DNA of 64,000 nt from Deltaproteobacteria bacterium (lineage in GTDB: Bacteria; Desulfobacterota; Desulfobacteria; Desulfobacterales; SpSt-501), in assembly GCA_016219005.1 (NCBI GenBank), contig JACRCN010000001.1, forward strand, positions 52,476 through 116,475, in the 5' to 3' direction. Below, in pieces: positions 1-8,161 of the stretch (the stretch's first letter is position 1; each line of letters starts with the position of its first letter). Both the position numbers and the translations under genes were made by a program. Under the pieces are notes generated by a model. The model made no database searches. It had not been told where the DNA came from and saw nothing but the letters and a program-made list of their open reading frames with translations.

Positions 1-1
1 G

Positions 2-199
2 CGCTATAAAACCAACATCGTCTACTTCGATGTGATCAAGCCGGGCCTGAACGCGGCGGAACTGGTCGCCGCCCTTCAGAAGGAAGGCGTACGCATGCTT
101 GCCGCCGGCCCCCGCACGATTCGCGCCGTCACCCACTATGAAGTGACCGCCAGGGACATCGACCATGCCTTGGCAGCGATGGCGCGGCTGATGAAGTGA
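2..199 (+). CDS. ltaE: Threonine aldolase, C-terminal fragment (cut by window edge)
   Basis: Only the last 65 residues are in the window; the start lies to the left. The fragment reads as the small C-terminal domain of a PLP-dependent low-specificity L-threonine aldolase (threonine or allo-threonine to glycine plus acetaldehyde). It begins with a TNIVYFDV strand, then a helix with the pattern LVAALQKEGV, a GPRTIRAVTHYEV strand pair, and a final helix with DIDHAL. The catalytic lysine domain is off the edge, so activity cannot be judged. The frame ends in TGA with no obvious terminator nearby. The family call rests on the strand-helix pattern and the RAVTH-Y-V signature; a related fold-type I aminotransferase is less likely. 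Confidence 0.75.
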   Translation, partial: RYKTNIVYFDVIKPGLNAAELVAALQKEGVRMLAAGPRTIRAVTHYEVTARDIDHALAAMARLMK

Positions 200-246
200 A
201 GGCGGTGCGCATTTGGGTATTGACTGTTTTGGAGTCGGGCGCTTTG

Positions 247-342
247 ATGAAACGCCTCAGCATCGTCGTGCTGCTTGCGCTCGCCGCCTGGCAAGGCTGC
301 GGCCGGTACCAATCACGCCGCGCGGGGAAAGAACTCGGATAG
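247..342 (+). CDS. Possible 31-residue lipoprotein-like peptide
   Basis: A short frame starts MKRLSIVVLLALAAW and reaches GCGR, which looks like a type II signal peptide with Cys18. The -3 residue is Trp rather than Leu, so the lipobox is poor. A remote resemblance to LptM-type small lipoproteins (a hydrophobic leader followed by CGRxGPL) ends at the cysteine, because the GPLY part is absent. There is no strong ribosome binding site. It sits alone between the threonine aldolase and mgsA. It may be a real micropeptide, the wreck of a small lipoprotein gene, or chance. Confidence 0.3.
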   Translation: MKRLSIVVLLALAAWQGCGRYQSRRAGKELG

Positions 343-427
343 AACAAAACCTGCGAGGGTGACTGCAAGGGCCAAGGATTGCAGTATCCAAATTCTCGGA
401 ATTTCAAACAACCTGATAAGGAGCTTA

Positions 428-901
428 ATGATGGAGGCCATCAAGAATATTGCCCTCGTTGCCCACGATAATAGAAAAAAGGACCTGATTGAATGGGTAG
501 AATGGAACTATAGGTCACTTATAAATCATAAGCTTATTTGTACAGGCACTACCGGAAAAATGGTTGAAGCTGCGCTTTTAAAGAAGCTGGGAGATGAAAA
601 CTTGCGCCACGCCGTTGCCAAATTGAAGTCTGGCCCGCTGGGAGGCGACCAGCAATTGGGAGCAATGATAACCGACGGGCAAGTGGATTTGATCATTTTC
701 CTTTGGGACCCGATGACCCCCCACCCTCATGATGTCGATGTCAAAGCTCTTTTACGTGTAGCCGTTTTATATAACATTCCTATCGCATGCAACCGGTCAA
801 CAGCAGATTTTTTGATTTCTTCACCGATTATGGATCAAGAGTATTCACCCGTGGTAACCGATTATGAGTCTTATATCGGAAGAAAAATTGACGGCTTCTG
901 A
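428..901 (+). CDS. mgsA: Methylglyoxal synthase
   Basis: Cytoplasmic enzyme that converts dihydroxyacetone phosphate to methylglyoxal and phosphate, a bypass of lower glycolysis. The 157 residues match the family length (about 152). Visible signatures are the AHDNRKK motif near residue 12 (His-Asp of the active site), the phosphate-binding SGPLGGDQQ segment carrying the catalytic Asp, and WDPM..HPHDVDVKALLR with the second catalytic His and Asp. The start is the ATG at 428 (a second ATG follows at once), preceded by AAGGAG at 417-422; the frame stays open upstream but that part is not conserved. Base composition is less GC-rich than its neighbours. A type-B repeat begins a few bases after the stop and separates it from the convergent purH part. 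Confidence 0.93.
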   Translation: MMEAIKNIALVAHDNRKKDLIEWVEWNYRSLINHKLICTGTTGKMVEAALLKKLGDENLRHAVAKLKSGPLGGDQQLGAMITDGQVDLIIFLWDPMTPHPHDVDVKALLRVAVLYNIPIACNRSTADFLISSPIMDQEYSPVVTDYESYIGRKIDGF

Positions 902-910
902 ATAGAAGTC

Positions 911-1046
911 ATCGCAAAAATAGCAGATCACAGCCGAGGGCAAGGCGCACGCCGAGGAAAAACCCAGCATCCGCGTCAGGTTGTGAGCATTTTTCAGAGG
1001 CGGTAAACGCCGCCAGCGCGCAGTCAGATGCATTCTTGAGATAGCG
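911..1046. repeat. Type-B short inverted-repeat element, solo copy
   Basis: About 135 bp with imperfect inverted ends (left ATCGCAAAAATAGCAGA, right CAGATGCATTCTTGAGAT) and an internal hairpin GGCGGTAAACGCCGCC. It aligns along its whole length with 39630-39761, where the same element sits inside another repeat. No coding capacity. It fills the gap between mgsA and the convergent purH part and ends next to the stop codon of the latter, so it may act as their shared 3' hairpin. MITE-like by structure; the mobilising enzyme is not in the window. Confidence 0.8.
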
Positions 1047-1047
1047 T

Positions 1048-2298
1048 CTAATGCTTGAAGGACCGCTGTCCCGTGAACACCATGGCGACATCGGCCTCAT
1101 TGCACGCCTCGATGACCTGGTAGTCGTTCTCGGATCCCCCGGGCTGAATCACCGCGCGGACCCCCTCGCGGATGCCCACCTCCACGCCGTCGCGGAACGG
1201 AAAGAAGGCGTCACTCACCATGGCCGCGCCGATCAGCCCGCCCTTCTCCTTGGCCACCCGGGCGTCGAGCTCGGCCTTCTTGTCGGCGTCCTTCATGTCG
1301 TTGTACGCAATCCCGTGGGCCTCGAAACAGTAGCGGTCGGCCAGCTTGCGATAGGCTTTGTCCCGGGCGATTTCGGCCACCCCCACGCGGTCCTGCTCGC
1401 CGGTGCCGATACCGACCGTCACCTGGTCCTTCACATAGATGACGGAGTTGGACGTCACCCCGGCTTCCACGAACCAGCCGAAGAGCAGGTCATCGACCTC
1501 CTGGACCGTCGGCGCGCGGCTGACCCGATAGCGCTTGCCCTTGTAGTCGCACTCGGCAAGCACCAGGTCCGACTTGCCGCGCGTGACCGGCACGAACGAC
1601 CACTGGGCGATGATTCCGCCGTCGACCAGGCTCTTCAGGTCCACGAAGGTCTTGCCGACGAATCCCTGCAGCCGTTCGATGTTCCCGATGCGCATGACCC
1701 GCAGGTTCTTCTTGCGGCCGAAGAGGTCCAGCACGCCCTCCTCGAACTCGGGCGCCACGATTACCTCCGCATACTGCCGGCAGATGGCTTCGGCCGTGGC
1801 CATGTCCACCGGCCGGTTGCAGGCGATGCATCCGCCGAAGGCGGCGACCCGGTCGGCCAGGTTGGCCTTGTGGTATGCGTCCGCCAGGCTGTCGGCCCGC
1901 GCCACCCCGCAAGGGTTGTTGTGCTTGACGATCACGACGGTCGGCCGGTCGGTGAAGTAGCGCAGGATGTTGAGGGAGTTGTCCGCGTCGGTGATGTTGG
2001 TCTTGCCCGGGTGTTTGCCGGACTGCAGCAACTCCACGTCCGAGGCGAGGTAATTGCCGGGCTGGATGTTCGCCACCTGCCCCAGCACCAGGTTGCCGTT
2101 GACGAGCCGGTACAGGGCCGCCTCCTGGCCCGGGTTCTCCCCGTAACGCAGCCCCTTCTCGACGCCCTCGATCACCCAGGTGACTTTGTCGTACACGAGG
2201 GTCTGACGGTTTTTCCCGTCCACGAAGCTGATTTCCATCCGCGGTGGAAAATGATCGTCCATGATGGTGCGGTACATTTTTTTGAGGTCGGTGGGCAT
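1048..2298 (-). CDS. purH: AICAR formyltransferase (stand-alone PurH C-terminal domain)
   Basis: Transfers the formyl group of 10-formyl-THF to AICAR, the penultimate step of IMP synthesis. The protein (about 416 residues) corresponds only to the AICARFT half of the usual bifunctional PurH (about 520 residues). It carries YGENP near residue 52, the VKHNNPCG active-site signature with catalytic Lys-His, the AFGGCIACNRPVD segment, a SDAFFPFRDGVE region and the C-terminal FTGQRSFKH. It has its own N-terminal extension of about 50 residues (LKKMYRTIMDDHFPP), so it is not a broken fusion. The AAAGGGG stretch is spaced well for the ATG at 2298 and too close to the ATG at 2304. The IMP cyclohydrolase half lies upstream on the same strand. 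Confidence 0.92.
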   Translation of the reverse strand: MPTDLKKMYRTIMDDHFPPRMEISFVDGKNRQTLVYDKVTWVIEGVEKGLRYGENPGQEAALYRLVNGNLVLGQVANIQPGNYLASDVELLQSGKHPGKTNITDADNSLNILRYFTDRPTVVIVKHNNPCGVARADSLADAYHKANLADRVAAFGGCIACNRPVDMATAEAICRQYAEVIVAPEFEEGVLDLFGRKKNLRVMRIGNIERLQGFVGKTFVDLKSLVDGGIIAQWSFVPVTRGKSDLVLAECDYKGKRYRVSRAPTVQEVDDLLFGWFVEAGVTSNSVIYVKDQVTVGIGTGEQDRVGVAEIARDKAYRKLADRYCFEAHGIAYNDMKDADKKAELDARVAKEKGGLIGAAMVSDAFFPFRDGVEVGIREGVRAVIQPGGSENDYQVIEACNEADVAMVFTGQRSFKH

Positions 2299-2313
2299 GG
2301 CCATCCCCTTTCA

Positions 2314-2336
2314 CGCAACGCCGAAATCGAGCTTTC
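2314..2336. repeat. Fragment of type-C repeat end
   Basis: About 22 bp (CGCAACGCCGAAATCGAGCTTT) match the right end of the type-C element at 9638-9659 with one mismatch. It lies just upstream of the AICAR formyltransferase start. Probably a remnant of an excised or decayed copy; short enough that chance is not fully excluded. Confidence 0.5.
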
Positions 2337-2378
2337 AAATGAAGCCGGTCTCCGCTGCCGCTATCTTTTTTGATTTTA

Positions 2379-2524
2379 AACAGAGTGTTGAAAAATAAGC
2401 ATCAGGCCATCCGCCAAGGCGCGCGGCGATTTGGAAAGCGCAGCCTATTCATAATAGGTGAGCATTTGCAAAAGCCGCACAACTCCGGCTCACGGCCCTA
2501 AGCGCGGTTCTTCAAAACCCTGAT
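2379..2524. repeat. Type-A short inverted-repeat element, copy 1
   Basis: About 146 bp with terminal inverted repeats (AACAGAGTGTTGAAAAATAAG on the left, TTCTTCAAAACCCTGAT on the right). The interior (GCATCAGGCC, GTGAGCATTTGCAAAAGCC, CTCACGGCC) is shared with the copies at 39552-39832 and 44582-44728. Non-coding. It occupies the gap between the two halves of the split purH, both transcribed leftwards, so it is probably part of their transcript. Confidence 0.82.
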
Positions 2525-2563
2525 AAGAAGTTGGGCAAGGCGCAACGCGCCATATCCTGCTTC

Positions 2564-3250
2564 TTAGGAAGTCATCATTTTGTAGCATTTCCCGACCTCG
2601 GCGGCGGCAACGCCGCCGAGGAAGTCGGCGATGGCGCGGTCGTAGGCGGCAGTGTGCTCGAAGGCCTTGCCGGCCAGGCGGAAGCGCAGGGCGAGTGTAG
2701 TGGATCCTGCGTGCGCCTTGAGCTCGGATACGATCGCAGCGTAGTCCGCCGGGTCGACCACCGGCGCCACCCGGATGAAGTTCTTGGCGGCGGCCCGGAT
2801 CATGCAAGGCCCGCCGATGTCGATGTTGCCCCGGGCCTGCTCGAGGCTGACCCCGGCCTTGGCGATCGTCTCCCGGAACGGGTACAGGTTGACCACCACC
2901 AGGTCGATGGCGACTCCGCCGGTCCGCTGGAGATCGGACTGGTGGGCGGCGTTGTAAGTCTCCGTCAGAAGCCCCAGGTAGATTTTGAAATCCAGGGTCT
3001 TGACGAGCCCGCCCTGGGTCTCGGGCTGGCCGGTGTAATCCGAAACCTGGGTCAGGTGCCGACCGGCGGATGTCCCCAGCATTTTGGCGATGAGCGCAAA
3101 GGTCCCGCCGGTGGAAAAAATGCGCAGCTCCGGGTTGAGCTGTACGAGCGGGGGAATGAACTCGTCCAAGCCCCGCTTGTCCGAGACACTCACCAGGATG
3201 TGACGGACCTTCACCCGATTGTCAATCCGTTCGACGACGTTGATCGACAT
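2564..3250 (-). CDS. purH: IMP cyclohydrolase (stand-alone PurH N-terminal domain)
   Basis: Closes the ring of FAICAR to give IMP, the last step of purine synthesis. The 228 residues cover only the MGS-like N-terminal domain of PurH: an LVSVSDKRGLDEF start, an IFSTGGT loop, VSDYTGQPE, a conserved VVVNLYPFRETI segment and NIDIGGPCMIRAAAKNF near residue 125. In fused PurH these run directly into the formyltransferase domain; here the protein stops at about the domain border. The start is the ATG at 3250, with GGAAGGAG eight bases upstream; the open frame continues further but is not family-like. It is the first gene of the leftward purine pair. Confidence 0.92.
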   Translation of the reverse strand: MSINVVERIDNRVKVRHILVSVSDKRGLDEFIPPLVQLNPELRIFSTGGTFALIAKMLGTSAGRHLTQVSDYTGQPETQGGLVKTLDFKIYLGLLTETYNAAHQSDLQRTGGVAIDLVVVNLYPFRETIAKAGVSLEQARGNIDIGGPCMIRAAAKNFIRVAPVVDPADYAAIVSELKAHAGSTTLALRFRLAGKAFEHTAAYDRAIADFLGGVAAAEVGKCYKMMTS

Positions 3251-3323
3251 GACATTCACTCCTTCCCGATTTCGGCGGAAACGTCTTTCACCTCTTGCCA
3301 TCAACGCCCATCTTCCAAGGAAG

Positions 3324-4025
3324 CTACTTCAGGCCGTCATATTCCTCCAGGAACCGGCTGAAAAAGGCTTCCATGAAGTTGTGACGCTCGGCTGCTATCC
3401 TTCGGCCCTCGGGGGTCAGGATGCGATCCTTGACCTTGGAGAGCTTGACGCAGAACTCTCGGTAGCCGGTGTCGTCCGCGGTGTAGGCCCGGGTGTGCTC
3501 GGGCCGTGTCTCCGGGCTGTGCAGTCGGGCGCCGACCTCGCCGGCAAATAAAAACGCCCGCGCCACGCCCACCGCCCCGATCCCGTCCAGTTTGTCTGCA
3601 TCGAAAAGGACCCGGGCCTCCGATGTCGCCGGCGCCTGCCCGCCGCGGAACCGATGAGACCGGATGCAGTGCAGGACATTGTCCCTCTGGGCGCGGGTCA
3701 GGCCGAGCCCGGCCACGACCGGCCGGGCCATCTCGGCGCCCTTTTCGGCATGGCAGATGGCGCCGCCCGAGGCGTCCTGCTCCAAACGACCGATGTCGTG
3801 GAGGAGGGCAGCGATTCGCAGCACTTCCATATCGGCCCCTTCGGCATGCCCGATGTGTTCGCAGAGGCGATAGACCCGCAGGGTGTGGTCCCAGGCGTGG
3901 CTCCCCCGGGAACCGGCAAAGTGCGCCGCGGCGAAGTGCCACACGGACGCCTTGGCTTCCGGCGGCCGGCGACCTCCCTCGGAGGGCAACGCGTTGGGGC
4001 TCGCAGCGTCCATGCTCTCGCTCAT
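3324..4025 (-). CDS. HD-domain metal-dependent phosphohydrolase
   Basis: A 233-residue cytoplasmic protein of the YedJ-like HD family. The metal-binding residues are visible as SHAWDHTLRVYRL near residue 42, ALLHDIGR near residue 73 (the His-Asp pair), a helix with ICHAEKGAEMA, the IRSHRF histidine and FDADKLDGIGAVGVARAF near residue 140. Members hydrolyse phosphate esters or nucleotides, but the substrate cannot be read from the sequence. The N-terminal 20 or so residues look disordered, and no clear ribosome site marks the first ATG, so a start a few codons in is possible. It is read leftwards toward the IMP cyclohydrolase gene with a 73-base gap, so co-transcription is possible. Confidence 0.8.
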   Translation of the reverse strand: MSESMDAASPNALPSEGGRRPPEAKASVWHFAAAHFAGSRGSHAWDHTLRVYRLCEHIGHAEGADMEVLRIAALLHDIGRLEQDASGGAICHAEKGAEMARPVVAGLGLTRAQRDNVLHCIRSHRFRGGQAPATSEARVLFDADKLDGIGAVGVARAFLFAGEVGARLHSPETRPEHTRAYTADDTGYREFCVKLSKVKDRILTPEGRRIAAERHNFMEAFFSRFLEEYDGLK

Positions 4026-4294
4026 CGGTTTTCGTGAAAGCCGCCTGCCATCCCACGAAGCGGGGTGGCTTTGGTATCCTAAGGGTTCGAAGGATCCATT
4101 GGAATACCCACCCCCCGTGGCATTGAACCAGGGCCGATAGAAATACGGGGAAAACTTACATCACTTCCAGCACTGGTTTCAATAGACAATTTGAGGCTTG
4201 GAAATCCCTCAACTTTTCATGGGATTATGCCGATGAAGGCATCAGCGGCAAAAGCCCCCGCAAGGGCCAGGCCCGGCCGCGGTGAATACGATCC

Positions 4295-5212
4295 GTGAGC
4301 AGCCGATCCTACATACCCGTCCGAAGCTCGCAGCTTCGCTATTACATCCGGGTGCCCCTCTATCACGAGCCGGCGCCGGATATCTTCCAGCTCTACAAGC
4401 CGGCCGGGCTGGAAATCTCCGAGCTCCGGATCAGCGAAGGCATGCATCCGCGCCTGCACATCCAGCAAAGGGACCGGGTAACCGCCGCCACGGAAGTGCA
4501 CAAGGGCTTCAACGTCGAGATCGCCCGCAGCATCGACACCGGCGACGTTTCGGCGGTCAAATCGGTGTTGTGCGATCTGGTGTCGGAAACGCTGGCGGAG
4601 CCGAGGGCCGGCATGCTGCAGGCCCTGCCGGGGACCATGGACATCCTGGTGACCGGCTACTCCAAACAGCCGGGCATCCTGCGAACCTTTGCCACCATCG
4701 CCAACAAGGACTACACGACCGTCATTCACTCGATCAATGTCATGGCCCTGACCCTGAGTTTTTGTTTTTACTCCGGCCTCGCGCTGCGGGAAACCAAGCG
4801 CCTCGGCCTGGCGGCGTTGTTGCACGACGTGGGCAAATCCAAAATACCCACCGATATCCTACAGGCCCCGCGCAAGCTCTCCACCGAGGAGTTCGAGGTC
4901 ATGAAATCGCACCCGGCGATCGGGGAGCGGCTCATCCGAGATATCAACCGGCTCGGGGACGACGTGGCGCAAGGAGCCCGCGAACACCACGAAAAACTCG
5001 ACGGCAGCGGCTACCCCAGAGGCCTGCGGAAAATTTCGTTCAACGGCCGGCTGATCGGCATCGTCGACTGCTACGAAGCCTTGACCAACGAGGACCGACC
5101 CTACCGCCGCGCCATGGACCCCTTGGAGACGTTGAAGCTTCTCAAGCGCGACGTCGAAGCCGGCAAGTTCGACCGGAGCCTGTTTGAAAAATTCTGTTAC
5201 AGCCTGATCTGA
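4295..5212 (+). CDS. HD-GYP domain protein (probable cyclic-di-GMP phosphodiesterase)
   Basis: A 305-residue protein: an N-terminal region of about 130 residues without recognisable motifs (a DUF3391-like position), then an HD-GYP domain. Signatures are a histidine in TTVIHSINV near residue 145, LLHDVGKSKIP with His177-Asp178, an MKSHP helix, and HHEKLDGSGYP at residues 231-241 with the GYP triad intact, then DCYEALTNEDRPYR. The metal ligands look complete, so it should be catalytically competent; known HD-GYP proteins cleave c-di-GMP to pGpG or GMP. There is no receiver or membrane segment. The start is a GTG at 4295 with only a weak Shine-Dalgarno. It lies just upstream of the gspAB promoter on the same strand. 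Confidence 0.85.
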   Translation: MSSRSYIPVRSSQLRYYIRVPLYHEPAPDIFQLYKPAGLEISELRISEGMHPRLHIQQRDRVTAATEVHKGFNVEIARSIDTGDVSAVKSVLCDLVSETLAEPRAGMLQALPGTMDILVTGYSKQPGILRTFATIANKDYTTVIHSINVMALTLSFCFYSGLALRETKRLGLAALLHDVGKSKIPTDILQAPRKLSTEEFEVMKSHPAIGERLIRDINRLGDDVAQGAREHHEKLDGSGYPRGLRKISFNGRLIGIVDCYEALTNEDRPYRRAMDPLETLKLLKRDVEAGKFDRSLFEKFCYSLI

Positions 5213-5252
5213 TCCAATCCGAGGCAGCAGCGCCTGTGTAACCCGGACCGTA

Positions 5253-5281
5253 TTGACAGGTGCACCCCGATTTTCTATACT
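5253..5281 (+). promoter_or_regulatory. Sigma70-type promoter upstream of gspA
   Basis: TTGACA at 5253-5258 and TATACT at 5276-5281 with an exact 17-base spacer, in the gap between the HD-GYP gene and gspA. This is close to the housekeeping consensus. The expected start is near 5288, leaving a leader of about 130 bases. It likely drives the run gspA, gspB, purine nucleoside phosphorylase, deaminases and adenine deaminase, whose genes abut or overlap. Confidence 0.75.
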
Positions 5282-5419
5282 ACCTCATAACCAATAGAAA
5301 TTTTTTGGGAATCGCCGCCCCAGACGGCCGCTTCGTCCACCCTTCCCGGAAAGACGCCGGCCCGTCAGGAGCAAGCGGGTCGCGTGGGCAGAACCGCCCG
5401 CTTCAAGGAACACGTAACC

Positions 5420-6496
5420 ATGTACAACGCCTACTTCGGATTCAAAGAAAAGCCCTTCAAGCTCGTGCCGAATCCGGAATACCTGTTCCTGAGTCGAAGC
5501 CATGAGGAGGCGCTGGCGCACCTGAACTATGCCATTTCGCAGGGAGACGGGTTCGTCGAAATCACGGGAGAGGTGGGAACGGGCAAGACCACGCTCTGCC
5601 GTGCCTTCCTAGAAAACCTCGACAAAAATACGGTCGCGGCCTACATCTTCAACCCCAAGCTGGGCCCGAAGCAGCTGATCAAGACCATCAACGACGAATT
5701 CGGGATCCACTACGACGCCGACAACACCAAGGACCTGATCGACAAACTCAATGCCTTCCTCATCCAGAAAAAGGGGGAGCGCAAACGGGTCATCGTCCTG
5801 ATCGACGAGGCCCAGAACCTCAGCAAGATCGTGCTGGAACAGCTGCGCCTGCTGTCGAATCTCGAGACGAGCCGGGAAAAACTGCTGCAGATCATCCTGG
5901 TCGGCCAGCCCGAACTGGCGGAGATGCTCGACTCCCACGACCTGCGCCAAATCGGGCAGCGCATCTCGCTACGCTACCAGATCACGCCCCTGAACTTCAA
6001 GGACACCCGCGATTACATCCAGTACCGGCTGAACATCGCCTCCCACAAGAGCACCCCGATCTTTGAAAAAGGCGCCTACCGCCACATTTACAATTATTCC
6101 CGCGGGGTCCCCCGTCTGATCAACATTGCCTGCAACCGTGCCCTGCTCACCGCCTTCAGCCTCAACCGGCCCACGGTTACGGGGCAACTCGCCAGGCATG
6201 CCGTCAAGGAGATGACCGGCAGGGGCCGGCCGAGCAGCATCTACCTCATGGACGGCAGGAAAGCTTTAGGGGTTTTTCTTATCCTCTGCACCCTGACATT
6301 CGGATTGCTCTACCACAAGGAGCTGAGCGAGAAGGTGGCGACCTTTTTCCGGAAGCCCGCCACCGAGACGAGCGCTTCCGCCCCGGCGGGCGCCGCTTCC
6401 CCGCCGGCGCCATCGTCCCCGGCGCCTGCGCCTGCGGCACCACCGCTCAAGCCCGCCGTCGACACGAAAGCGGCCGACCCTTCAAAAAGCCGTTGA
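5420..6496 (+). CDS. gspA: GspA/ExeA-family AAA ATPase
   Basis: A 358-residue inner-membrane ATPase of the ExeA/GspA type, which with GspB helps place the type II secretion secretin in peptidoglycan. It starts with the family signature YFGFKEKPFKLVPNP, then Walker A GEVGTGKTT at residues 51-58, Walker B VIVLIDEAQ near residue 129, and an RQIGQRI segment with a sensor arginine. A single membrane segment at about 281-299 (LGVFLILCTLTFGLLY) is followed by a Pro/Ala-rich periplasmic tail. There is no C-terminal peptidoglycan-binding domain as in long ExeA. The start is the ATG at 5420, with AAGGAA nine bases upstream. gspB follows after 12 bases. No other gsp genes are in the window. Confidence 0.88.
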   Translation: MYNAYFGFKEKPFKLVPNPEYLFLSRSHEEALAHLNYAISQGDGFVEITGEVGTGKTTLCRAFLENLDKNTVAAYIFNPKLGPKQLIKTINDEFGIHYDADNTKDLIDKLNAFLIQKKGERKRVIVLIDEAQNLSKIVLEQLRLLSNLETSREKLLQIILVGQPELAEMLDSHDLRQIGQRISLRYQITPLNFKDTRDYIQYRLNIASHKSTPIFEKGAYRHIYNYSRGVPRLINIACNRALLTAFSLNRPTVTGQLARHAVKEMTGRGRPSSIYLMDGRKALGVFLILCTLTFGLLYHKELSEKVATFFRKPATETSASAPAGAASPPAPSSPAPAPAAPPLKPAVDTKAADPSKSR

Positions 6497-6508
6497 GGAT
6501 AGCTACCG

Positions 6509-7306
6509 TTGAGCTCGATACTAAATGCCCTGAAGAAGATCGAGGAATCCGCTCCGCCGGAGGAGTCCCTGAACCCCGCGAAGGTCTCTAACCCGCGTAC
6601 GGTCTTCGGGCAACGGCACAGCGGGCGCCGGCTTACTTCAAAAATTATTTACATGGGGTTGGCGGCAGTGGTCGTCCTGGCCGCCGGGATCCTGATCAAG
6701 GGCTGGATGTCTGGGGTGGCGGACCCACGCAGCGGCAAGCCCGTGACCGCGGCGGCTGACAGCGCGCCGGTCGGCGCAGACGCCTTTCGTGCCAAACTGC
6801 CCGCTGGCAAGACGGCCGCCCCATCGCCCCCCGTTGCGGCACCGCCCCCCTCCGGCCAGGCCGAGTCCGCTGCGGCGCCCGCCCCGATCCCGAGGGCGGC
6901 GCCCGAGGCGAGCGCAGCCCAAAGGCCGGCGCCCCCGGCCCAGGCCGCCAGGCCCGCCGCCCGCGCCCTGCCGAAAGAAACGCCTCGCGCCCCTTCGGCC
7001 GAGCGCCCGTCGGCCTTGGCCGAGAGATCTGCACCCGCCCGGGAAACCACTGCCCCCAACCGACCACCGGCCGCCCGGACTCCGGAGGACAACCTCAGCC
7101 GCCTGGATGACGCCAAGTTGAAGGTGATGGCCATTGCCTGGCATGGCCAGGCCACGCGACGCCTCGCGGTCATCAACGGGCACATCGTCAAGGAGGGCGA
7201 GGCGGTTGACGGATACACCGTCACCCAAATCCGCAAGGACGACGTGATCGTAAACGACGGTTCCCGGTCATGGCGGGTCGAGTTCGCTCTCAAGGTGCAG
7301 CCCTGA
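6509..7306 (+). CDS. gspB: GspB-like type II secretion assembly protein
   Basis: A 265-residue bitopic protein: a cytoplasmic MSSILNALKKIEE start typical of GspB/ExeB, one membrane segment at about 45-66, a long Pro/Ala/Arg-rich periplasmic linker (about 80-190), and a C-terminal T2SSB domain (KLKVMAIAWHG to the end) with the AVINGHIVKEGE pattern. GspB partners GspA in secretin assembly. Translation starts from a TTG at 6509, supported by GAGGAT just upstream and by the conserved SSILNALKK start. It is in one operon with gspA, and the next gene starts 3 bases after its stop, which puts a purine salvage gene in a secretion operon. Confidence 0.85.
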   Translation: MSSILNALKKIEESAPPEESLNPAKVSNPRTVFGQRHSGRRLTSKIIYMGLAAVVVLAAGILIKGWMSGVADPRSGKPVTAAADSAPVGADAFRAKLPAGKTAAPSPPVAAPPPSGQAESAAAPAPIPRAAPEASAAQRPAPPAQAARPAARALPKETPRAPSAERPSALAERSAPARETTAPNRPPAARTPEDNLSRLDDAKLKVMAIAWHGQATRRLAVINGHIVKEGEAVDGYTVTQIRKDDVIVNDGSRSWRVEFALKVQP

Positions 7307-7309
7307 GCC

Positions 7310-8161
7310 ATGATGGATCCCGGCCCCATATGGAAACGCAAGGCCTCTGAAACCGCCGCCTTCCTGCGCGCGCGCATCGGCGCACCGCCGGATACCGGCC
7401 TTCTCACGGGCACGGGGCTGGGCGAGGCCGCGGCGGCACTGCAGGTGTCCGCCGCCTTTGACTACAAGGACATCCCCCACTTTCCAATCGCCACCGTGCC
7501 GAGCCACGCCGGTCGGCTTGTTTTCGGAACGATGCACGGCCGCCCGGTCATGGTCATGCAGGGCCGCTTCCATCTCTACGAAGGCTATACGCCGGCGGAA
7601 GTCACCTTCCCCATCCGGGTGATGCAGGAGATCGGAGTGCGGCGGCTCGTGGCGACCAATGCGGCCGGCGGCCTCAATCCGGCCTTCCGGCCGGGCGACA
7701 TCATGCTGATTCGCGACCACATCAACCTGACCGGCGCAAACCCCCTGGTCGGCCCCAACGCGGACGGCTGGGGGGTGCGGTTTCCGGACATGACCCGGGC
7801 CTACGACCGCGACCTGATCGCCCGCGCCGCGCAGGCCGCCGTTCAGGCCGGCATCACGGTCCGCCAAGGGATATATGTCGGGCTCAAGGGACCTTGCCTC
7901 GAGACCCCGGCCGAAACCCGGTTCCTTAAATCCATCGGCGCCGAGGCCGTCGGATTTTCCACCGTTCAGGAAGTGATCGCCGCCGTCCATGCAGGGATGA
8001 AGGTCCTCGGCATCTCCATCATCACCAACATCAACGACCCCGACCACCCGGTTCCGGCGACGCTGGAGGAAATCATCGCCGTGGCGCGCCGCGCGGCCCC
8101 GGACCTCGAACGGCTCCTGAGTGGCGTCCTGGAGCATCTGTCGCATGACGACCTCGGCTGA
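7310..8161 (+). CDS. Purine nucleoside phosphorylase, trimeric class
   Basis: Phosphorolyses purine nucleosides to base and ribose-1-phosphate. The 283 residues are the usual size of the trimeric PNP/MTAP family. Motifs: LTGTGLG (phosphate loop), SHAGRL, MQGRFHLYEGY, TNAAGGLNP, GDIMLIRDHINL, a GLKGPCLETPAE loop with the purine-binding Glu, and ISIITNIND with the base-binding Asn. The strand that reads GMSTV in human PNP is GFSTV here, so the ribose-contacting Met is Phe, hinting at 5'-modified nucleosides. With two MTA/SAH deaminases downstream and mtnA at 19 kb, it may act as a methylthioinosine phosphorylase as in Pseudomonas; that is inference. The start is at 7310 or 7313. Confidence 0.88.
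   Translation: MMDPGPIWKRKASETAAFLRARIGAPPDTGLLTGTGLGEAAAALQVSAAFDYKDIPHFPIATVPSHAGRLVFGTMHGRPVMVMQGRFHLYEGYTPAEVTFPIRVMQEIGVRRLVATNAAGGLNPAFRPGDIMLIRDHINLTGANPLVGPNADGWGVRFPDMTRAYDRDLIARAAQAAVQAGITVRQGIYVGLKGPCLETPAETRFLKSIGAEAVGFSTVQEVIAAVHAGMKVLGISIITNINDPDHPVPATLEEIIAVARRAAPDLERLLSGVLEHLSHDDLG

Noticed and set aside
247..342. The 31-residue peptide as LptM
   Set aside because: The hydrophobic leader and CGR fit loosely, but the GPLY motif that defines LptM is missing and the -3 lipobox residue is Trp. Kept only as a low-confidence feature.
1051..2373. A 440-codon open frame antisense to the AICAR formyltransferase gene
   Set aside because: It is a GC-skew shadow: composition follows third-position bias of the real gene and it has no family resemblance. 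Other long antisense frames, such as those over the deaminase and comEC genes, were dropped for the same reason.
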